A stretch of 41,094 bases of DNA from Pseudomonadales bacterium (GCA_022360555.1 JAKSCQ010000087.1:1-41094); one strand, 5' to 3'; positions 25,451 through 34,416 are shown, counted from the stretch's first letter. Translations and numbers: made by a program. The notes: generated from the letters alone by a model not told the origin.

Positions 25451-25903
25451 ATGAAGAAAGCCGTTTCACTGTGGCTAACCATGGGCATGTTGATGCTGGC
25501 CGGCTGCCAGACATTGGGCTCGCTGGAGGCTCCGGAAGTCAGTGTCGCCGGTATCCGGCTTAACAGCATGACCCTGTTCGAGCAGGAATGGGGCCTGACC
25601 CTGCGCGCACGCAACCCCAATGACCGGGAGCTGACGCTGAAAAGTCTCGACTATGAGATCTATGTGAACGGCGAGAAATTCGCTCGGGGCCTCACCGGTG
25701 ACAGTGTCACGCTCCCGGCAATGGGCGACGCCCTGGTCACCACCACCAGCCTGCTCAATAGTCTGCAGCAACTACAGAAAATCCAGCAGCCCCAGGGCGA
25801 ACCGCTGCAGTACCGCCTGGTGGGCAAGGCCCGCGTTGCCGGCGTACCGCTACCGCTGTCCTTCGACAAGGAAGGCGAAATGAAACTGCCGGCGATGCCT
25901 TGA
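25451..25903 (+). CDS. LEA14-like (WHy-domain) lipoprotein
   Basis: 150 residues; GGGAGCAAGGA precedes the ATG. The lipoprotein signal ends MLAGC. The mature chain contains WGLTLRARNPNDRELTLKSL followed by DYEIYVNGEKFARG, the N-P-N core and strand pattern of the late-embryogenesis-abundant type 2 / WHy domain. In bacteria these small lipoproteins are associated with stress or desiccation tolerance and envelope functions, but mechanisms are not established. It is a single-gene unit followed by an imperfect inverted repeat that may terminate it. Confidence 0.85.
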   Translation: MKKAVSLWLTMGMLMLAGCQTLGSLEAPEVSVAGIRLNSMTLFEQEWGLTLRARNPNDRELTLKSLDYEIYVNGEKFARGLTGDSVTLPAMGDALVTTTSLLNSLQQLQKIQQPQGEPLQYRLVGKARVAGVPLPLSFDKEGEMKLPAMP

Positions 25904-25906
25904 CGG

Positions 25907-25973
25907 ACACGCAAGCACGCAGCACGCAGAGTATGATGATATGCGCCTGTCAGCGTGCAAGCGTGTTGCGTGT
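25907..25973. repeat. imperfect inverted repeat with about 7-bp periodic arms
   Basis: The left arm (25907-25927) repeats a CACGC unit at spacings of 8 and 7 bases. The right arm (25953-25973) is three heptads of the form NGCGTGN. The arms are imperfectly complementary. The element lies between the LEA-like gene and the 3' end of the AraC pseudogene (convergent) and may act as a weak terminator. It shares 7-bp periodicity, but not sequence, with the elements at 30231, 38765 and 39808. Confidence 0.55.
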
Positions 25974-25980
25974 AAGCGCC

Positions 25981-26988
25981 TTATCTTTCCTGACGGGCAC
26001 GCCGAAACCGGGCCGGGGTCTGGCCGGTCCAGCGGCGGAAGGCGTGGTTGAAGTTGGACAGTTCCGAAAACCCCAGTCGGTCACTGATTTCCTCCAGACT
26101 CAGCAACCCCAGTGCCAGCCACTGTTCCGCCAGCATCTGGCGGACTTCATCCAGCAGCTCGCGGTAGCTGGTGCCTTCGTGGCGTAGCTGCCTGCGCAGG
26201 GTACGGCTGGTGACACCGAGGCCAGACGCCAGCGCCTCCATCGCCGGGAAATGCCCCGGTTGTTGCAGCAGGCGCCGGCGCACCGTCACCGCCACACTCC
26301 CCCGCCGGTCCCGCTGTACCAGCAACTGTTGGCACTGCTCTTCACACAACCGGGCGGTGACCGGGTTGGCCTGGGGCAGAGGCATGTCCAGCAAGCCGGC
26401 ACCAAAACGCGCCTGGCTGACTGCGGCATCGAAATCCGCAGACCGGCCGAAGATCGTCTCGAAAGGGGCGGGGTCCGATGGCGGCAGACGCACCGCCAGC
26501 GACGACAGGGGAATCCGGCTGGCGAACAGTTCTTCCTGAATCATCATCACGGCACTGGCGTCACGGCACAGCAGCTAGGGCCGAACCGTCTCCGGCAGCG
26601 TCTCGTCATCCAGGATCAAAACCGCCTCACCGTCCTCTTCCTCCAGGCGGATATCCAGAAAGGCAAACGTCAGATCCAGATAGCGCACCCCCAGCTCAAT
26701 GGCCTGGCGGAAGGTGGGGCTGCTCAACAGGGCAAAGCCCCACACCCCGTAGCTGCTCAGGTGATAGCGCTGGCCCATGGCCAGGCCATGGCGCACCGGA
26801 TCATCCAGATGCCGACAGAGGTTTTCCACCACCTGCATTTCCTGTTCGGCATGAATGGTGGCGTCCGCCCGGTTCAACATTTCCGGGGGAATCTCCGACC
26901 CCGCCAGGCAGGCAGCCGGATCAATGCCCTGCTCACCAGCGTAGGCCACCTGCAGCCGCACACTGGTGACAGCCCGCTGCACACTCAT
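25981..26988 (-). pseudogene. AraC/VirS-type transcriptional regulator interrupted by in-frame amber codon
   Basis: Reading from ATG 26988, the frame encodes an N-terminal AraC-type arabinose-binding-like domain (QEMQVVENLCRHLDDP, YHLSSYGVWGFALLSSP, RYLDLTFAFLDIRLEEEDG). It meets TAG at 26577-26575 (codon 138) and then continues in the same frame with LLCRDASAVMMIQEELFASR. The C-terminal helix-turn-helix domain is intact (AMEALASGLGVTSRTLRRQL, LEEISDRLGFSELSNFNHAF, RRWTGQTPARFRR). Read through, it would be 335 residues, the normal length for this family. The TAG is the only lesion, so it is a recent nonsense mutation, a sequencing error or a suppressed codon. It is divergent from the monooxygenase operon, which it would normally control. 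Confidence 0.85.
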
Positions 26989-27095
26989 AGCAAATGTCCG
27001 ATTTCCACAATTTTGTGTCCCAGAATGCCATAAACAATGTGCTTGCGTCCCGCTACAGTCAGGACAATTAACAACAGTGCACAGGATGTTTCCCC
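26989..27095. promoter_or_regulatory. divergent promoter region of the regulator and monooxygenase operon
   Basis: 107 bp between the AraC-type gene and the flavin monooxygenase gene. It contains the perfect palindrome CACAATTTTGTG at 27006-27017, a candidate operator close to the regulator's own start. AGGATG lies 11 bases before the monooxygenase ATG. Promoter boxes cannot be fixed by eye. Confidence 0.5.
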
Positions 27096-28553
27096 ATGGC
27101 AGCAACCCATAAGGTAGTGATTATCGGCGCCGGTTTCGGCGGCCTCGGTATGGCCATCCAGCTCAAGGCCCAAGGCCAGGATGATCTGCTGGTCATTGAA
27201 AAAGGCCACGATGTGGGCGGCTGCTGGCGCGACAACACCTACCCGGGGGCGGCCTGCGACGTGCCCTCGCATCTGTATTCGTTTTCCTTCGAGCGCCATT
27301 ATCCGTGGAGCCGGCGCTTTGCCCCCCAGCAGGAAATTCTCGCCTACCAGCAGTACTGTGCCCGCAAGTACGATCTGTACCGGCACATGCGTTTCAACAG
27401 CGAGGTGGCCGAGGCCCGCTATCTGGATGAATCCGGCCAGTGGCAAGTGACCCTCACCGACGGCGAGGTGATTACCTGTCAGACGCTGATCACTGCCACC
27501 GGCCAGCTCAACCAGCCGGCCTACCCGCCGCTGTCCGGGATTGACGATTTCCACGGCCCGCACTTCCACAGTGCCCGCTGGGACCATGATGTGGACCTGA
27601 CCGGCAAGACCGTGGCGGTGGTGGGCACCGGCGCCAGCGCCATCCAGTTCGTACCGGAAGTGGCCAAGGTGGCCGGCAAGGTCAAGCTGTTCCAGCGCTC
27701 TGCGGCCCACGTGATTGCCAAGCCGGACCGGGCCTACAGCAAGGCCGAGCATCTGGTGCTCAAGAAGCTGCCCATCACCCAGACCCTGGACCGTCTGCGC
27801 ATCTACGCCGCCAACGAATCCCGGGTGCTGGGCTTTACCTCCCTGCAGCAGGCCATGAAGCTCTACGAATGGCTATTTGCCCGTCACCTGAAAAAGTCCA
27901 TCCACGACCCGCAACTGCGTGAAAAACTCACCCCGGATTACCCCATGGGCTGCAAGCGCATCCTGATGTCCAACAACTACTACCCGGCGCTGGCCCAGGA
28001 GCATGTGGAGGTGATCAACCACGGCATCGAGTCCGTGGACCAGGCCGGTCTCACCGACAGCACCGGCACCCACCACGATGTGGACGTGATCATTTACGGC
28101 ACAGGCTTCAAGGCCACCGATTTCCTCACTCCCATGACCATTACCGGCCGCAATGGCATTGGCCTGAACCAGGCCTGGCAGAACGGCGCGGAAGCCTATC
28201 TGGGTATCACCGTGCACGGCTTTCCCAACCTGTTCATGCTCTATGGCCCCAACACCAACCTGGGCCACAACTCCATCATCTACATGCTGGAAAGCCAGAT
28301 CCGCTACATTCTGCAATGCTTGGAAACCCTGGAAGAGAAGAACGCCCGGGCCCTGGAAGTCCGCGAAGGGGTCCAGGCCAGCTTCAATGCCGATGTCCAG
28401 GACAAGATCCGCAACACTGTCTGGGACAAGGGCTGCCATAGCTGGTACAAAACCGAAAGTGGCAAGAACACCAATAACTGGCCCGGTTTCACCTTCGACT
28501 ACCGGCGCCTCACCGACACGCTGAAACTGGAAGACTATGAGCTCGTTCGTTGA
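27096..28553 (+). CDS. Baeyer-Villiger-type flavin monooxygenase
   Basis: 485 residues. The N-terminal FAD Rossmann motif is G11-A-G-F-G-G16, followed by GGCWRDNTYPGAACDVPSHL, typical of Baeyer-Villiger enzymes. The class fingerprint F-x-G-x-x-x-H-x-x-x-W-D is present as F152-H-G-P-H-F-H-S-A-R-W-D163, and the NADPH Rossmann motif as G177-T-G-A-S-A. These enzymes insert oxygen next to a ketone to give an ester or lactone. The next genes encode an esterase-type hydrolase, which could cleave the ester, and an SDR dehydrogenase, which could make the ketone. The arrangement matches the mycobacterial mymA operon. It is not AlmA: the segment after the FAD motif differs from AlmA as I know it. Confidence 0.9.
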   Translation: MAATHKVVIIGAGFGGLGMAIQLKAQGQDDLLVIEKGHDVGGCWRDNTYPGAACDVPSHLYSFSFERHYPWSRRFAPQQEILAYQQYCARKYDLYRHMRFNSEVAEARYLDESGQWQVTLTDGEVITCQTLITATGQLNQPAYPPLSGIDDFHGPHFHSARWDHDVDLTGKTVAVVGTGASAIQFVPEVAKVAGKVKLFQRSAAHVIAKPDRAYSKAEHLVLKKLPITQTLDRLRIYAANESRVLGFTSLQQAMKLYEWLFARHLKKSIHDPQLREKLTPDYPMGCKRILMSNNYYPALAQEHVEVINHGIESVDQAGLTDSTGTHHDVDVIIYGTGFKATDFLTPMTITGRNGIGLNQAWQNGAEAYLGITVHGFPNLFMLYGPNTNLGHNSIIYMLESQIRYILQCLETLEEKNARALEVREGVQASFNADVQDKIRNTVWDKGCHSWYKTESGKNTNNWPGFTFDYRRLTDTLKLEDYELVR

Positions 28554-29472
28554 TCGCATCAGCCGGCCCCGGTCCGGCACCCAACAAGTAATCGCCGGTC
28601 TGCTGCGCCAGTCCCTGGCGATGTTGTTCAAGCCGGTGGCCAGCCCGCGTTTCAGCTTTGCCCTGCAACGGCGCTGGATGACCCTGATCGCCAAGACCAC
28701 CCTGTCCGCAAAGGGGGTCAACAGCCATGACAACCCGGTGGCCGGTGTGCCCTGCCGTCATTACCAGCCGCTGCACGCCCAGGGCACAGTGCTGTACCTG
28801 CACGGTGGCGGTTATGTGGCTGGCAGCCCGGACAGCCACCGGGCCATCACCTCGCACCTGAGCCACTTTGCCAATGCCCAGGTGGTGGTACCCGACTACC
28901 GGCTGGCACCGGAGCACCCCTGCCCGGCGGCCATTGAAGATGCCGTGGCCGTCTACAAGGCGCTGCTGGAACAGGGGGTTAAACCGGCAAACCTGGTACT
29001 GGCCGGTGACTCCGCCGGTGGCGGCCTGACACTGGCCACACTACGGGCACTGAAAGATCAGGGCATCGCCCAGCCCAGCAGCGTGCTCCTGTTTTCGCCC
29101 TGGGTGGACCTGACCCTGAGCGATCTTTTCGATACCGACCGGGACGTGCTGCTGCGCCCGGACTGGCTGGCCAGTGCCGCCAGCGCCTACGCCGGCGACG
29201 ACCCGGCCCGGCCGGAATGCTCCCCCATCCACGGTGACCTGCGCGGGCTGCCGCCGGTGCTGATCCAGACCGGCAGCGACGAGATTCTGCTCAACGACAG
29301 CCACCGCCTGTGCGCCGCCATCAACGATGCCGGCGGCGAGGCTCACCTGCAGGTCCATCCACAGCGCTGGCATGATTTCCAACTGCACGCCGGGGTGCTC
29401 ACCGATGCCGACCAGGCCCTGATGAGCTGCGCCCGCTTTATTCACCGACACTGGGAGGACGCAGCCCGATGA
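28537..29472 (+). CDS. alpha/beta hydrolase of the hormone-sensitive-lipase family (LipR-like)
   Basis: 311 residues. The oxyanion motif H89-G-G-G precedes the nucleophile elbow G-D-S159-A-G-G; probable acid D248 (GSDEILLND) and base H279 (WHDFQLH) complete the triad. These features define family IV (HSL-like) esterases acting on short or medium acyl esters. The ATG lies 17 bp inside the end of the monooxygenase gene, preceded by GGAAG, and the stop overlaps the next gene's start by 4 bp. Translational coupling argues that it hydrolyses the ester made by the monooxygenase. Confidence 0.92.
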   Translation: MSSFVDRISRPRSGTQQVIAGLLRQSLAMLFKPVASPRFSFALQRRWMTLIAKTTLSAKGVNSHDNPVAGVPCRHYQPLHAQGTVLYLHGGGYVAGSPDSHRAITSHLSHFANAQVVVPDYRLAPEHPCPAAIEDAVAVYKALLEQGVKPANLVLAGDSAGGGLTLATLRALKDQGIAQPSSVLLFSPWVDLTLSDLFDTDRDVLLRPDWLASAASAYAGDDPARPECSPIHGDLRGLPPVLIQTGSDEILLNDSHRLCAAINDAGGEAHLQVHPQRWHDFQLHAGVLTDADQALMSCARFIHRHWEDAAR

Positions 29473-30227
29473 AGCGTATCCTGATCACCGGCGCCGCCAG
29501 CGGCATCGGCCTGGCCGCCGCGAAGCGGTTTCACCAGCAGGGCTGGCAGGTGGGTCTCACCGACGTCAATGAAACCGCACTGACAAAACTGGCCCGGGAG
29601 CTGGAAGGGAGTTGGCACCGCCGTCTGGACGTCACCGACATGGTGGCCTGTGAGCATGCCTGCCGCGACTTCACCAATGGCAACGGGCTGGACGTGCTGT
29701 TCAACTGCGCCGGCATCCTGCGAATGGGCCAGTTCGAAAAGCTCACCGCCGATCAGCACAAGCAGATCATCGACATCAACGTCACCGGCCTGATCAACAT
29801 GAGCCTGGCAGCCCATCCCTGGCTGCTGGAGAGCAAGGCGCCAGCGGTGATCAACATGAGCTCCGCCTCAGCGCTCTACGGTGTACCGCATCTGGCCTCC
29901 TATTCCGCCAGCAAGTTCGCGGTGCGCTCGCTCACCGAAGCCCTCAATATCGAATGGGGCCGCCAGGGCATCCGGGTGGTGGATATCATGCCGCCGTTCG
30001 TGAAAACCCCCATGCTGGACGAGGCCGAATTCCGCGCCCCGGTGGTGGACCGCATGGGCGTCAACCTGACGGCCGAGGACATCGCCGACAAGGTCTGGGA
30101 AGCCGCCAACGAAAAAGTCCCGGTGCACAATCCCGTGGGACTGACCTTCAAGCTGCTGAAGCTACTGGACAAGGCACTGCCCAGCGCCTCGACGCGACTG
30201 CTGATGAACTTTCTCAGCCGGGACTGA
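29469..30227 (+). CDS. short-chain dehydrogenase/reductase (SadH-like)
   Basis: 252 residues. The cofactor motif T7-G-A-A-S-G-I-G14, NCAG in the middle, a Ser in NMSSASALYG and the catalytic Y145-S-A-S-K149 define a classical SDR. The enzyme oxidises or reduces an alcohol/ketone pair with NAD(P). As the third gene of the operon (4-bp overlap with the hydrolase) it fits the SadH position of the mycobacterial mymA operon, where it could supply the ketone for the monooxygenase. The substrate is not known. Confidence 0.92.
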   Translation: MKRILITGAASGIGLAAAKRFHQQGWQVGLTDVNETALTKLARELEGSWHRRLDVTDMVACEHACRDFTNGNGLDVLFNCAGILRMGQFEKLTADQHKQIIDINVTGLINMSLAAHPWLLESKAPAVINMSSASALYGVPHLASYSASKFAVRSLTEALNIEWGRQGIRVVDIMPPFVKTPMLDEAEFRAPVVDRMGVNLTAEDIADKVWEAANEKVPVHNPVGLTFKLLKLLDKALPSASTRLLMNFLSRD

Positions 30228-30230
30228 AGC

Positions 30231-30387
30231 AGTTGCAAGCTACAAGCTTCAAGCTGCAACACGGCATAACGTTTTTTTGGTTTTCAACACACAGGGGCCG
30301 CGCCCAAACTCTGGACGCGGCCCCTAATGTTTCAATACGCAAAATCTTTTCCGCCGTGTTGCAGCTTGAAGCTTGTAGCTTGCAGCT
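30231..30387. repeat. 35-bp inverted repeat with heptad-periodic arms around a core hairpin
   Basis: Arms 30231-30265 and 30353-30387 are complementary over 35 bp with one mismatch. The left arm is built of 7-base units (GCAAGCT, ACAAGCT, TCAAGCT, then GCAACAC). The right arm ends on the first base of the 3D-protein stop codon. Between the arms lies a GC-rich hairpin (30293-30325). The whole element fills the gap between convergent genes. Confidence 0.82.
30293..30325. terminator. core hairpin, bidirectional terminator
   Basis: AGGGGCCGCG pairs perfectly with CGCGGCCCCT around a 13-base loop starting CCCAAA. T-rich and A-rich stretches lie a short way off on both sides (a T7 run at about 30272-30278). 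It sits between the convergent SDR and 3D-domain genes. The stem and loop start (GGCCGCGCCCAAA) recur in the hairpin at 38827-38861. Confidence 0.75.
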
Positions 30388-30815
30388 CACTCTCCAGGCG
30401 CCGGGAAAGTAATCGTCACCTTCTTGCGCCCCCAGTTCCGGGCAGCTTGCAGATCCTCCCCCATGTAGATGTCGATCTTCTTTTTCCAGCGCCTGTGCAT
30501 CTTGTCCTTCACGTACCAGACACCATCCAGCCCCTCGATCACCACGGGCGTGTTGTGATCCAGCCCCAGCGGAATCAGGTCCCGTGATACCGCGATGGCT
30601 TTCATGCCCGGTTTCAGCCGGTCGCCCCAGGCCGCCAGGGAATGGTCGGCACCCGCTCCCTGCCCATACAGGGAATTATAGGCCGTGGCGGTCACCGTCA
30701 TGGTGACCTGCGCTGACTCGGCCTCGCATCGCGAGGCCGCCCAGGTCATGCCCACCAGTACCAGGGTAAAGCCCAGTACATTCACTTTCCGTTGCAGCGG
30801 AAGGGTTACGCTCAT
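30387..30815 (-). CDS. secreted 3D-domain (RlpA-like double-psi barrel) protein
   Basis: 142 residues from ATG 30815. A signal-like N-terminus (hydrophobic about 12-27, VLGFTLVLVGMTWAAS) is followed by VTMTVTATAYNSLYGQG, GDRLKPGMKAIAVSRDLIPLG, WYVKDKMHRRWKKKIDIYMG and NWGRKKVTITF. This is the 3D domain, named for three conserved Asp and found in MltA-type and related wall-associated proteins. It probably acts on or binds peptidoglycan. The ATG is only 3 bp from the divergent start of the hydrolase gene, so its promoter must lie in that gene's coding sequence. No strong ribosome binding site is visible. Confidence 0.78.
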   Translation of the reverse strand: MSVTLPLQRKVNVLGFTLVLVGMTWAASRCEAESAQVTMTVTATAYNSLYGQGAGADHSLAAWGDRLKPGMKAIAVSRDLIPLGLDHNTPVVIEGLDGVWYVKDKMHRRWKKKIDIYMGEDLQAARNWGRKKVTITFPAPGE

Positions 30816-30818
30816 GCC

Positions 30819-31691
30819 ATGTGGCTCCGTGTTGTTGTTATCTGCGTGTTCTCTTTTCTGTCTGCCTGTACCAGTCACTCCCCTGCCAGGAACGCCGGGG
30901 TGACGGCGCTGGCAGACACGCTGCGCGAATGGCCCGCCAGCAAGCCCCGCAAGGGAGTGGTACTGGCCCTGCACAGTTTTGGCGACTACGGCGCGGCCTT
31001 CGACCAGATCGGCCCGCTGTTTGCCGCTAACGGCTACCACCTGGTCAGTTATGACCAGGCCGGTTTCGGGCGGCGCCGCCAGCAGGACCGCTGGCCCGGC
31101 GAAGCCCAACTGGTGGACGATGCCGTCAGCCAGATTCAGCGCCTTTATGCATCCTATCATCAGCCCGTGGTAGTGCTGGGTGAAAGCCTGGGCGGAGCCG
31201 TGGCCATGCTGGCGGCCCTGCGCGAGCCCGACAAAGTCGCCGCCCTGGTACTGGTGGCCCCGGCAGTACGCGAAGGCATCCGCTTTCGCTATGGCTGGAA
31301 TGCCGCCATTGCCACCGCCGCCACCCTGGCACCGGGCTACCGGCTTACCGTCACCCGCGAAGCGGACGACCCGTCACTTTCCACCGACAGCGCCCGCCGC
31401 CTTGCCCGGGATCCCCTGGTCATGCGGGAAGTGCGCATGGACGCCTACTGGGGACTGATCCGGCTCGCCGACAGCGCCAGCGACCAGGCACACCGCCTGA
31501 CACCGCCGACCCTGCTGCTCTACGGTGGTCAGGACCAGTCCGTCCCCGCGGCCGGCATTGTCCATCTGCGCGACCATGTGAATGACAATGGTGACTACCG
31601 TTTTTATCCCCATGGCCCGCATCTTTTACTTCAGGGCCCCCACTGGCAGAACGTCAGCGGCGATATCCTGAAATGGCTGGGTGCACGGTAA
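30819..31691 (+). CDS. alpha/beta hydrolase lipoprotein (monoacylglycerol-lipase-like)
   Basis: 290 residues from ATG 30819; a TTG at 30792 is an alternative with a longer N-terminus. The lipoprotein signal ends FLSAC. The fold shows VVLALHSFGDYGAAF, the nucleophile elbow G-E-S123-L-G-G, the acid loop LLLYGGQDQSVP and a late His (GPHLLLQGPHW). It is probably an envelope-anchored lipase or esterase. It shares its 5' region with the divergent 3D-domain gene. Confidence 0.83.
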   Translation: MWLRVVVICVFSFLSACTSHSPARNAGVTALADTLREWPASKPRKGVVLALHSFGDYGAAFDQIGPLFAANGYHLVSYDQAGFGRRRQQDRWPGEAQLVDDAVSQIQRLYASYHQPVVVLGESLGGAVAMLAALREPDKVAALVLVAPAVREGIRFRYGWNAAIATAATLAPGYRLTVTREADDPSLSTDSARRLARDPLVMREVRMDAYWGLIRLADSASDQAHRLTPPTLLLYGGQDQSVPAAGIVHLRDHVNDNGDYRFYPHGPHLLLQGPHWQNVSGDILKWLGAR

Positions 31692-31752
31692 CGATTGGCC
31701 TGTCCGGAACCCTCTCCTCTGCTAACCTGACACAAATCGCAGGGAGATCGTT

Positions 31753-32586
31753 ATGAGCAAGCGCATTCTGATTACCGGGGGCAATTCCGGCATTGGCTTC
31801 TGCACCGCCGACCAACTGGCCGCCCAGGGAGCCGAAGTGTCCCTGGCCTGCCGCGACCAGACCAAGGGACAGGCCGCCGTGGCCCGCATCAAGAATGCCC
31901 ATCCGAATGCCAAAGTCCGACTCTTCCCGCTGGACCTGGCCGACCTGGAAAACGTGCACGACAACGCCGCCGTAATCTACCGGGAGCTGGGCGAAATTGA
32001 CGTGCTGATCAACAATGCCGGTGTGGTCCCCACCCGCCAGGAATTCACCCGCGATGGGTATGAAATGCAGTTTGGCGTAAATTATCTGGCCCCGGTGCTG
32101 TTCACGCACCTGATGCTGCCCCTGTTGAAAAAGGGCAACCAGCCACGCGTACTGCATGTGGCATCCGTGGCCCATTGGCTGGGCCGCATCAACAAGAGCA
32201 CCTGGCGGGGCCGCAAGCCCTATCTGGTGATGGATGCCTACGGCCAGTCCAAGCTGGGCAACATCCTGTTCAGCAATGTGCTGGCCGACCGGCTAGAGGA
32301 CCTGGGCATTACCAGCAATGCCCTGCACCCCGGTGGCGTGGACACCCCCATCTTCCGCCACGTCCCCAAACCCGCCATGGCCCTGATCCGCCCCACCCTG
32401 ACCACCCCGGAACAGGCTGCCCGCCTGCCGGTAAGCCTGGCCATGGACCCGCAATATGCCGGCATCACCGGCGAATACTTCGCCAACTTCAAACCGGCCC
32501 TGCGCTCCCCTCGTGCCCGCAACCGGAAACTGGCCGAAGAGCTGTATTACGACACCATGGCGGAGCTGAATCTGCCCACGCTCTAA
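31753..32586 (+). CDS. SDR-family oxidoreductase (retinol-dehydrogenase-like)
   Basis: 277 residues; GGGAG precedes the ATG. Motifs: T8-G-G-N-S-G-I-G, LACRDQTKGQAAVARI (the NADP-type Arg pattern of retinol-dehydrogenase-like SDRs), INNAG, catalytic Y163-G-Q-S-K167 and ALHPGGVDTPIF. It would oxidise or reduce an alcohol or carbonyl with NADP(H). It is apparently a single gene, followed by a REP pair. Confidence 0.9.
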   Translation: MSKRILITGGNSGIGFCTADQLAAQGAEVSLACRDQTKGQAAVARIKNAHPNAKVRLFPLDLADLENVHDNAAVIYRELGEIDVLINNAGVVPTRQEFTRDGYEMQFGVNYLAPVLFTHLMLPLLKKGNQPRVLHVASVAHWLGRINKSTWRGRKPYLVMDAYGQSKLGNILFSNVLADRLEDLGITSNALHPGGVDTPIFRHVPKPAMALIRPTLTTPEQAARLPVSLAMDPQYAGITGEYFANFKPALRSPRARNRKLAEELYYDTMAELNLPTL

Positions 32587-32596
32587 CCCGCCCCTC

Positions 32597-32667
32597 CCCG
32601 TTGGAGCCTTGCTTGCAAGGCGAAGGTTCGACTTCCAGGTTCGCCTTGCGAGCAAGGCTCCAACGGG
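32597..32667. repeat. REP pair (REPIN) with 28-bp arms between convergent genes
   Basis: 32597-32624 and 32640-32667 are inverted copies with one mismatch, separated by 15 bases. Each copy contains GTTGGAGC-CTTGC-TTGCAAG-GCGA, the same REP plan as at 25314. It fills the gap between the SDR and acpH, which converge, and could also halt transcription. Confidence 0.82.
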
Positions 32668-32670
32668 CGG

Positions 32671-33264
32671 TTATTCGCTGGGGGCTTCCAGCCCCGCCTC
32701 CCTGACCGCTTTCTGCAACTCGGGATAGAACGCCAGGAATCCTTCTTCCAGTTCCCGATAGCGCGGCTCGATTTCCTCGATGATGCCGGCGAAGTCATTG
32801 GCGAAACGAATACGGCCGGCAATGGCATCCAGCACCTGCCCCACCCGCTCCAGATGCGCATACTGGTTGAGCAGGTCGTGCTCGATCAGGCGCTCCACCC
32901 GAAGCCGCATGGGCGCATGCATCAGCGGCAGGCCCGCCTCCAGGTGGCGGTAGTGGGCCGCGATGGTTCCATCTCTGTCCAGTGCATAGAACCGGGACCA
33001 GTGCTGCCAGAGCAGGTGATCGAACAGTACGTCCAGCGCCACCCCGGCAAAACGTCGGCGACCAACAGAAAACTGCCGACGCTGGTCACGCACCCAGGCG
33101 TGGGAGTCGGTAAAGCGGTCCACCAGGCGGTGATTGTCCAGGCCACAGCGCACCGCCCGGTCCAGCGAGGCCGGGTCCACGCCATGCATGAAATCCCCCA
33201 GCACATTCCCCACCTTGGAGGGAACCGACGGGCGCGACAGCGACAGGTGGGCAAGATAATTCAT
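32671..33264 (-). CDS. acpH: ACP phosphodiesterase (AcpH)
   Basis: 197 residues, the usual length. It begins MNYLAHLSLSRPS and continues VGNVLGDFMHG, DNHRLVDRFTDSHAWVRDQR and LDVLFDHLLWQHWSRF; these His/Asp patterns match the AcpH (DUF479) family. AcpH removes the 4'-phosphopantetheine arm from acyl carrier protein. The minus-strand order hinT, GNAT, acpH, with gaps of 3 and 9 bp, suggests one operon without an obvious shared pathway. Confidence 0.9.
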   Translation of the reverse strand: MNYLAHLSLSRPSVPSKVGNVLGDFMHGVDPASLDRAVRCGLDNHRLVDRFTDSHAWVRDQRRQFSVGRRRFAGVALDVLFDHLLWQHWSRFYALDRDGTIAAHYRHLEAGLPLMHAPMRLRVERLIEHDLLNQYAHLERVGQVLDAIAGRIRFANDFAGIIEEIEPRYRELEEGFLAFYPELQKAVREAGLEAPSE

Positions 33265-33273
33265 GAGCTGCGG

Positions 33274-33876
33274 TTACTGGCCACCGCGCTCCAGCAGATA
33301 GCGCAGGTTCTGACGCACGGCGGGCCATTCGTGATTGATGATGGAGAATACCACGGTATCCCGGTACACCCCTTCCGGGCTGCGGGTATGGTTGCGCAGC
33401 ACCCCGTCCTGCTTGGCGCCGAGACGGGCGATGGCCTGGCGGGACTGGCGATTGTGCCAGTGGGTACGAAATTCCACGGCGATGGCATCGCGGCTTTCAA
33501 AGGCGTGGCTGAGCAGCAGTAATTTGCACTCGGTATTGACCCCGGTGCGCTGCACACGGCGGGCATACCAGGTATGCCCCAGTTCCATGCGGTGGTTGTC
33601 TTCATCCACCCGAAAAAAACGGGTGCAACCCACCACCTGGCCACTGTCGCGCAGCCGCACGGTAAACGGCAGCGCACCTTGCGCCTGCTGCTGATGCAGG
33701 GCCGCTTCCACGTAATCGCCCATGCGATCCGGCGGTGCCACCAGGGTGTACCAGTGGCGCCAAATCTCACCGTCGGCGCAGGCCTCGGCCAGCGCCGGGA
33801 TGTGGGTACGCTCCAGGGGCTCCAGTGTGACCTGCTCACCGCTGAGGGTGACGGGGGACAGCCAGCGACCGGCCAC
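33274..33876 (-). CDS. GNAT-family N-acetyltransferase (RimJ/RimL-like)
   Basis: 200 residues starting at GTG 33876, 3 bases after the hinT stop. Blocks LEPLERTHIPALAEA, VVGCTRFFRVDEDNHRMELG, TGVNTECKLLLLSHAFE and NRQSRQAIARLGAKQDGVLR match RimJ/RimL-type GNAT enzymes, with the acetyl-CoA region in the middle and the N-x-x-S-x-x-A-x-x-x-L-G motif near residue 150. They acetylate protein N-termini or small amines; the target cannot be inferred. Confidence 0.88.
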   Translation of the reverse strand: MAGRWLSPVTLSGEQVTLEPLERTHIPALAEACADGEIWRHWYTLVAPPDRMGDYVEAALHQQQAQGALPFTVRLRDSGQVVGCTRFFRVDEDNHRMELGHTWYARRVQRTGVNTECKLLLLSHAFESRDAIAVEFRTHWHNRQSRQAIARLGAKQDGVLRNHTRSPEGVYRDTVVFSIINHEWPAVRQNLRYLLERGGQ

Positions 33877-33879
33877 GGA

Positions 33880-34416
<537 letters not shown>

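Noticed and set aside
25981..26988. two separate AraC-like genes, or a frameshift
   Set aside because: The second half continues in exactly the same frame as the first (27 bases between the TAG and the next ATG, nine codons), so it is one gene with a nonsense codon.
27096..28553. assignment of the monooxygenase as AlmA (long-chain alkane hydroxylase)
   Set aside because: The residues after the FAD motif (WRDNTYPGAACDVPSHL) and the Baeyer-Villiger fingerprint fit the BVMO/MymA type, not the AlmA pattern I remember.
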